Below are positions 21,401 to 22,978 of a DNA stretch of 22,978 nt, piece after piece; position 1 is the first letter of the stretch; each line of letters starts with the position of its first letter. A program made the position numbers and the translations under genes. The notes below the pieces were generated by a model that was not told the DNA's origin, ran no database searches, and worked only from the letters and a program-made list of their open reading frames with translations. This DNA comes from a virus, in the IMG/VR virus record IMGVR_UViG_3300007628_000004, positions 1-22,978 of that record. One strand, 5' to 3'.

Positions 21401-22035
21401 TTGTAATATATGGTGGAACTGGTCTTGGAACTAGCAAAGGAGTTGCAGCATTTAGAAGAGATGATGCTCCATTGAATGGGAGTACTATAGGTTATTTAGC
21501 ATCTTTTCAAAGGATCAATAATACTACTGCTGCGTGGTATTTGGGCGCTGACACTTCTACTAATGCTATTTTGGCTTCTAATAACTCAGATATTAGGATT
21601 GGTAAAGATTATTTAGGCACCTTTACAGAAAATATGCGAATTGAAGTTGGTGGTGATGTAGGTATTGGGGTTGTTTTACCTGACACTAAATTACATGTTG
21701 ATGGAGATGTTAAAGCAGATGATTTTGTAATGAGTTCAGATCCACGATTAAAAAACATAGAAGATACGGAGGTAAATGGTCTTGACTTAGTGAGGCAAAT
21801 GAATCCAGTATTATATAAATGGAAAGATAAAAAAGATAACTATACTCATATTGGATTTCTAACCAATGAAATTGAAAAGATACGGCCTGAACTAGTTACT
21901 ACTTTAAAAAGTGGATATCAAGCACTATCTTACTCTAAAATTACAGCTATCAATACAGCAGGAATTAAAGATTTGAATAAAAAAGTAGAAACAATTGAGC
22001 AAGAACTTAAAGAATTAAAAAATGGCAGTTCCTGA
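18481..22035 (+). CDS. Large tail fibre with tandem repeats and Peptidase_S74 chaperone, 1184 aa
   Basis: Parts in order: N-terminal docking domain (1-70) related to the preceding fibre; module NYYLSNVV...WADI (71 on) followed by YQGWNLSVEG; beta repeats with SGSFTVDT-like strands (about 200-280); VYKGTWDASTNTPTLADGTG (307-326), a common phage-fibre module; three 66-residue tandem repeats (454-644); further copies of the 'GWxLxVxxxxxxxIxxxxxxxFxGGxxIxxxY' module up to about residue 915; then a C-terminal Peptidase_S74 domain (about 1081-1184). The S74 domain begins SSDPRLKNIEDTE with S1086-D1087 and K1091 at +5, the family Ser/Lys pair; it trimerises the fibre then cuts itself off before S1086, leaving about 1085 aa. 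It ends in a coiled coil (VETIEQELKELKNG). Receptor binding is its likely job. Confidence 0.85.
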   Translation: MAQYDIILNQNISAAGVEYEAVSINLSKGDLLSANLSQDPTVLSAGTDGYVLSRDDATTTGLKWIANASTNYYLSNVVVNSIDDVDFIISGGTDIEGIDFSHTHAWADITSGVPTYDNYQGWNLSVEGTNEGTINNTTPLNFVGTGDVTVSYSSGTLTINNPVVSEFSDYGTDTQVPYMNGTNDFSYSSNLVFTGTSLNITGNVDVSDTLTVNTIEDHSGDTTTINNNTDIVGDLDVSGSFTVDTIDDSGAGSLSINSNTDITGSLDVSTDLSASTIKLTTGATDGYYLKSDSSGNGTWAAVAASQVYKGTWDASTNTPTLADGTGTSGWYYRVTTAGTQDLGSGNITFSVGDDVSYNGSTWERIPAATITGNALTKTDDTNVTLTLGGSPSTALVDATSITVGWSGTLADGRIESASDWNEAYSNRITSLTTTGTSGPASLSSNVLNIPEYTYTHPTEAGDDINIDTTALTGATVISDLDLNITTNTLGHVTDANGTVSTRNITLSDLGYTGATDANKYVHPTYSSDDFSIDSTVLSGATVISDIDINITTNSTGHVTDANGSINTRDLTLSDLGYTGDANANAYTHPTYNGDDFDIDTGALSGATVISDLDINLTTDATGHVVDANATVSTRNITLANLGYTIPYQTLSWNDTNGNLTISGTGGNTVDLDGRYLTSATNSYLSGVNTSDLSSVDFTITNGSDVSNIDFRPAWGDVTSKPTLDNYVGWDLYVDTSTLRDTITSREDLKFVGGDEITLAYSTSPNTITITGTNNYLTGVSGSGDGSVTFTRDGLSNLTWDSSHTHSEYDNYQYWTLFIEDSLEDNINSGHEVNFIGGTDISIDYDSAGTTDNDITINYTGSGGSVYQGWELFIDDVSKGNISSTEQVNFKGGSNISLSYGDEVIKDNDITIDYTGISGSGSSSQIAYWSGTDTLTSDSALQFDGTTLDVVADGYISGSLSIGTDSPTNQADTKFVIYGGTGLGTSKGVAAFRRDDAPLNGSTIGYLASFQRINNTTAAWYLGADTSTNAILASNNSDIRIGKDYLGTFTENMRIEVGGDVGIGVVLPDTKLHVDGDVKADDFVMSSDPRLKNIEDTEVNGLDLVRQMNPVLYKWKDKKDNYTHIGFLTNEIEKIRPELVTTLKSGYQALSYSKITAINTAGIKDLNKKVETIEQELKELKNGSS
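18691..21222 (+). repeat. Dispersed copies of a ~90-residue GWxL fibre module
   Basis: Module copies begin near 18691, 20521 and 20797 (each NxYLxxV..., then a polar linker, then YxxWxLxx... and FxGGxxIxxxY). A partial fourth copy is at about 21076 (YQGWELFIDD, FKGGSNISLSYG). They surround the 66-aa repeats, indicating expansion by module duplication. Confidence 0.6.
19840..20412 (+). repeat. Three tandem 198-bp (66-aa) repeats in the fibre
   Basis: Copies begin at 19840, 20038 and 20236; each encodes a unit starting Y-x-H-P-T and containing GATVISDLDINITT-like and TRNITLSDLGYTG-like segments. Copies 1 and 2 are each 66 residues; copy 3 is cut at about 59. The units are diverged enough in DNA to be old duplications, and they probably form successive trimeric stem knobs. 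Confidence 0.85.
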
Positions 22036-22777
22036 TACAAATACATTTTCTTTACAAGATGTGGTGGATGAAATAAACCCTTTAAATAATACTTTATCTA
22101 GTTGTTTCATATATGCAAGTTCTTATGGGTATGATTCAAGTTATGAAGGTAGTAAAGATAGGCTTAGTAATTTTAGGAATTATTCACATGAATCTGAGTT
22201 CCAAATTGACTATAGTTTTTCAAATTGGGCAACTTTAGACTGTGAAGAAGATTCATTAGAAGATATACATGATTTTGGTGTTGCAGATCTTGATGATACA
22301 AGAATGGAAGTTAGACTAGCAGCAGATGCAATTAGTACTGAAGTATCAAGGTTATTTTTATCTTTTGATTTAAGTGCTTTACCGACAAATGTAACTGTAG
22401 AAGAAGCTCGTATAGAATTACGAATAATATCTGAATCTGGTACAGATCCTAATGTTTTAGTATATTATGCAAATTATGGGACCATAGATAGTTTTGATTT
22501 AAATAATTATAGCACAACTCAAGTATTTGGTTGCAATCAAAGTTCCTATCTTGATGGTGGGGGACATAAAGTAGTTACAATAGATGCATGTGAATCTGGT
22601 AAAATATTTCTAGGAGATCAAGGAGGCACTACTTTAAAAGTAGCCATCTTAATGCAAGATGACTATAATCAAACACAACCAGCTAATGGTTCAGATATTG
22701 GATATACATTTTGGTACGCTGGAGAAGTTGTATCTGGGGATGCAGGGGCTCCTAACATTTATATTAAATATACTTAA
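22022..22777 (+). CDS. Tail appendage protein with DNRLRE-like domain, 251 aa
   Basis: The N-terminus MAVPDTNTFSLQDVVDEINP with YDSSYEGSKDRLSNFRNY (37-54) is a small docking domain frequent in Bacteroidota phage tail proteins ('P.TTFxLxDVVxEV...L..CF..A....YxGSKD.L.NFRNY'). The rest is a beta sandwich resembling DNRLRE-type domains: RLFLSFDLSALPTNVTVEEA (110-129), with the 'AxIxLxI' strand IELRIIS following, and a C-terminal strand IYIKYT. Such domains act as surface-bound or adhesive modules. It overlaps the S74 fibre gene by 14 bases. No secretion signal is expected since it is a virion part. Adhesion is inference. Confidence 0.65.
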   Translation: MAVPDTNTFSLQDVVDEINPLNNTLSSCFIYASSYGYDSSYEGSKDRLSNFRNYSHESEFQIDYSFSNWATLDCEEDSLEDIHDFGVADLDDTRMEVRLAADAISTEVSRLFLSFDLSALPTNVTVEEARIELRIISESGTDPNVLVYYANYGTIDSFDLNNYSTTQVFGCNQSSYLDGGGHKVVTIDACESGKIFLGDQGGTTLKVAILMQDDYNQTQPANGSDIGYTFWYAGEVVSGDAGAPNIYIKYT

Positions 22778-22787
22778 TTAATAAACA

Positions 22788-22978
22788 ATGGCTTTAACAG
22801 AAGCAAAAGTAAATAATTATCTAAATTACGTAAGACAAGAAACGTCACGTTATGGTAATAAATTAGCAAATGCTCAACAAAGAGGGGATAAACCTGACTT
22901 TGCATATGAGGTTAAGTTTATGCTACTAGTGGCATATAATGATATTGCTGATCACTATCTTGATAAATGGGATGATAG
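22788..22978 (+). CDS. Start of a further gene, cut by the window edge
   Basis: The frame opens at ATG 22788 behind an AT-rich leader (TTAATTAATAAACA) and runs 63 codons to the edge without a stop (MALTEAKVNNYLNYVRQET ...). The visible part is mixed charged helix with YGNKLANAQQRGDKP and FMLLVAYNDIADHYLDKW. Its position after the fibre block suggests a tail or assembly protein, but nothing identifies it. Confidence 0.6.
   Translation, partial: MALTEAKVNNYLNYVRQETSRYGNKLANAQQRGDKPDFAYEVKFMLLVAYNDIADHYLDKWDD

Noticed and set aside
1-22978. tRNA genes and CRISPR arrays
   Set aside because: No cloverleaf with a GTTCRA-type T-arm was noticed, and the only regular repeats are protein-coding (66-aa fibre units), without spacers.

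Overview
The window looks like the packaging, head and tail module of a lytic-type tailed phage of Bacteroidota. All 25 supported protein genes lie on the + strand, tightly packed, and many stops and starts overlap. The DNA is AT-rich. Start codons are preceded by A/T-rich leaders without recognisable Shine-Dalgarno motifs, as in Bacteroidota and their phages. The order TerL (671 aa), portal (779 aa), scaffold-like protein, major capsid protein (490 aa), connector, then tail genes matches crAss-like podoviruses and related marine Cellulophaga/Flavobacterium podoviruses. That placement is inference from gene order, lengths and remembered family motifs; no search was run. TAA, TGA and TAG all serve as ordinary stops, so nothing points to stop-codon reassignment.

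Layout. 1-1620: small accessory genes (a cut C-terminus, three small Cys-rich zinc-ribbon-like proteins, a possible GroES-like co-chaperonin, an acidic peptide), two strong intrinsic terminators, and a gene-free, hairpin-rich stretch (831-1113) that could be a structured RNA. 1618-4230: pre-packaging genes, including a fourth Cys-rich protein whose acidic tail is overprinted on the start of a helix-turn-helix-like gene, an HU/IHF-like protein with a GTG start, and a candidate TerS just before TerL. 4223-14496: TerL, portal, Asp-rich scaffold-like protein, capsid protein, a possible RNA switch, connector-like proteins and two further virion proteins, closed by a strong terminator at 14511-14537. 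14553-22978: tail and adsorption genes, including two consecutive fibres with related N-termini. The second ends in a Peptidase_S74 self-cleaving chaperone and carries tandem repeats. A DNRLRE-like appendage protein and a cut gene follow.

How the genes would work together: scaffold and capsid protein assemble on the portal, and TerL packages DNA with a possible TerS partner and an HU/IHF-like DNA-bending protein. Connector proteins close the head, and the fibres mature by S74 trimerisation and self-cleavage. The early small genes may supply folding help and regulation. The least explained parts are the 831-1113 RNA-like region with its mini-ORF, the capsid-downstream hairpin switch at 11363-11413, and the 146-bp gene overlap at 2600-2745.
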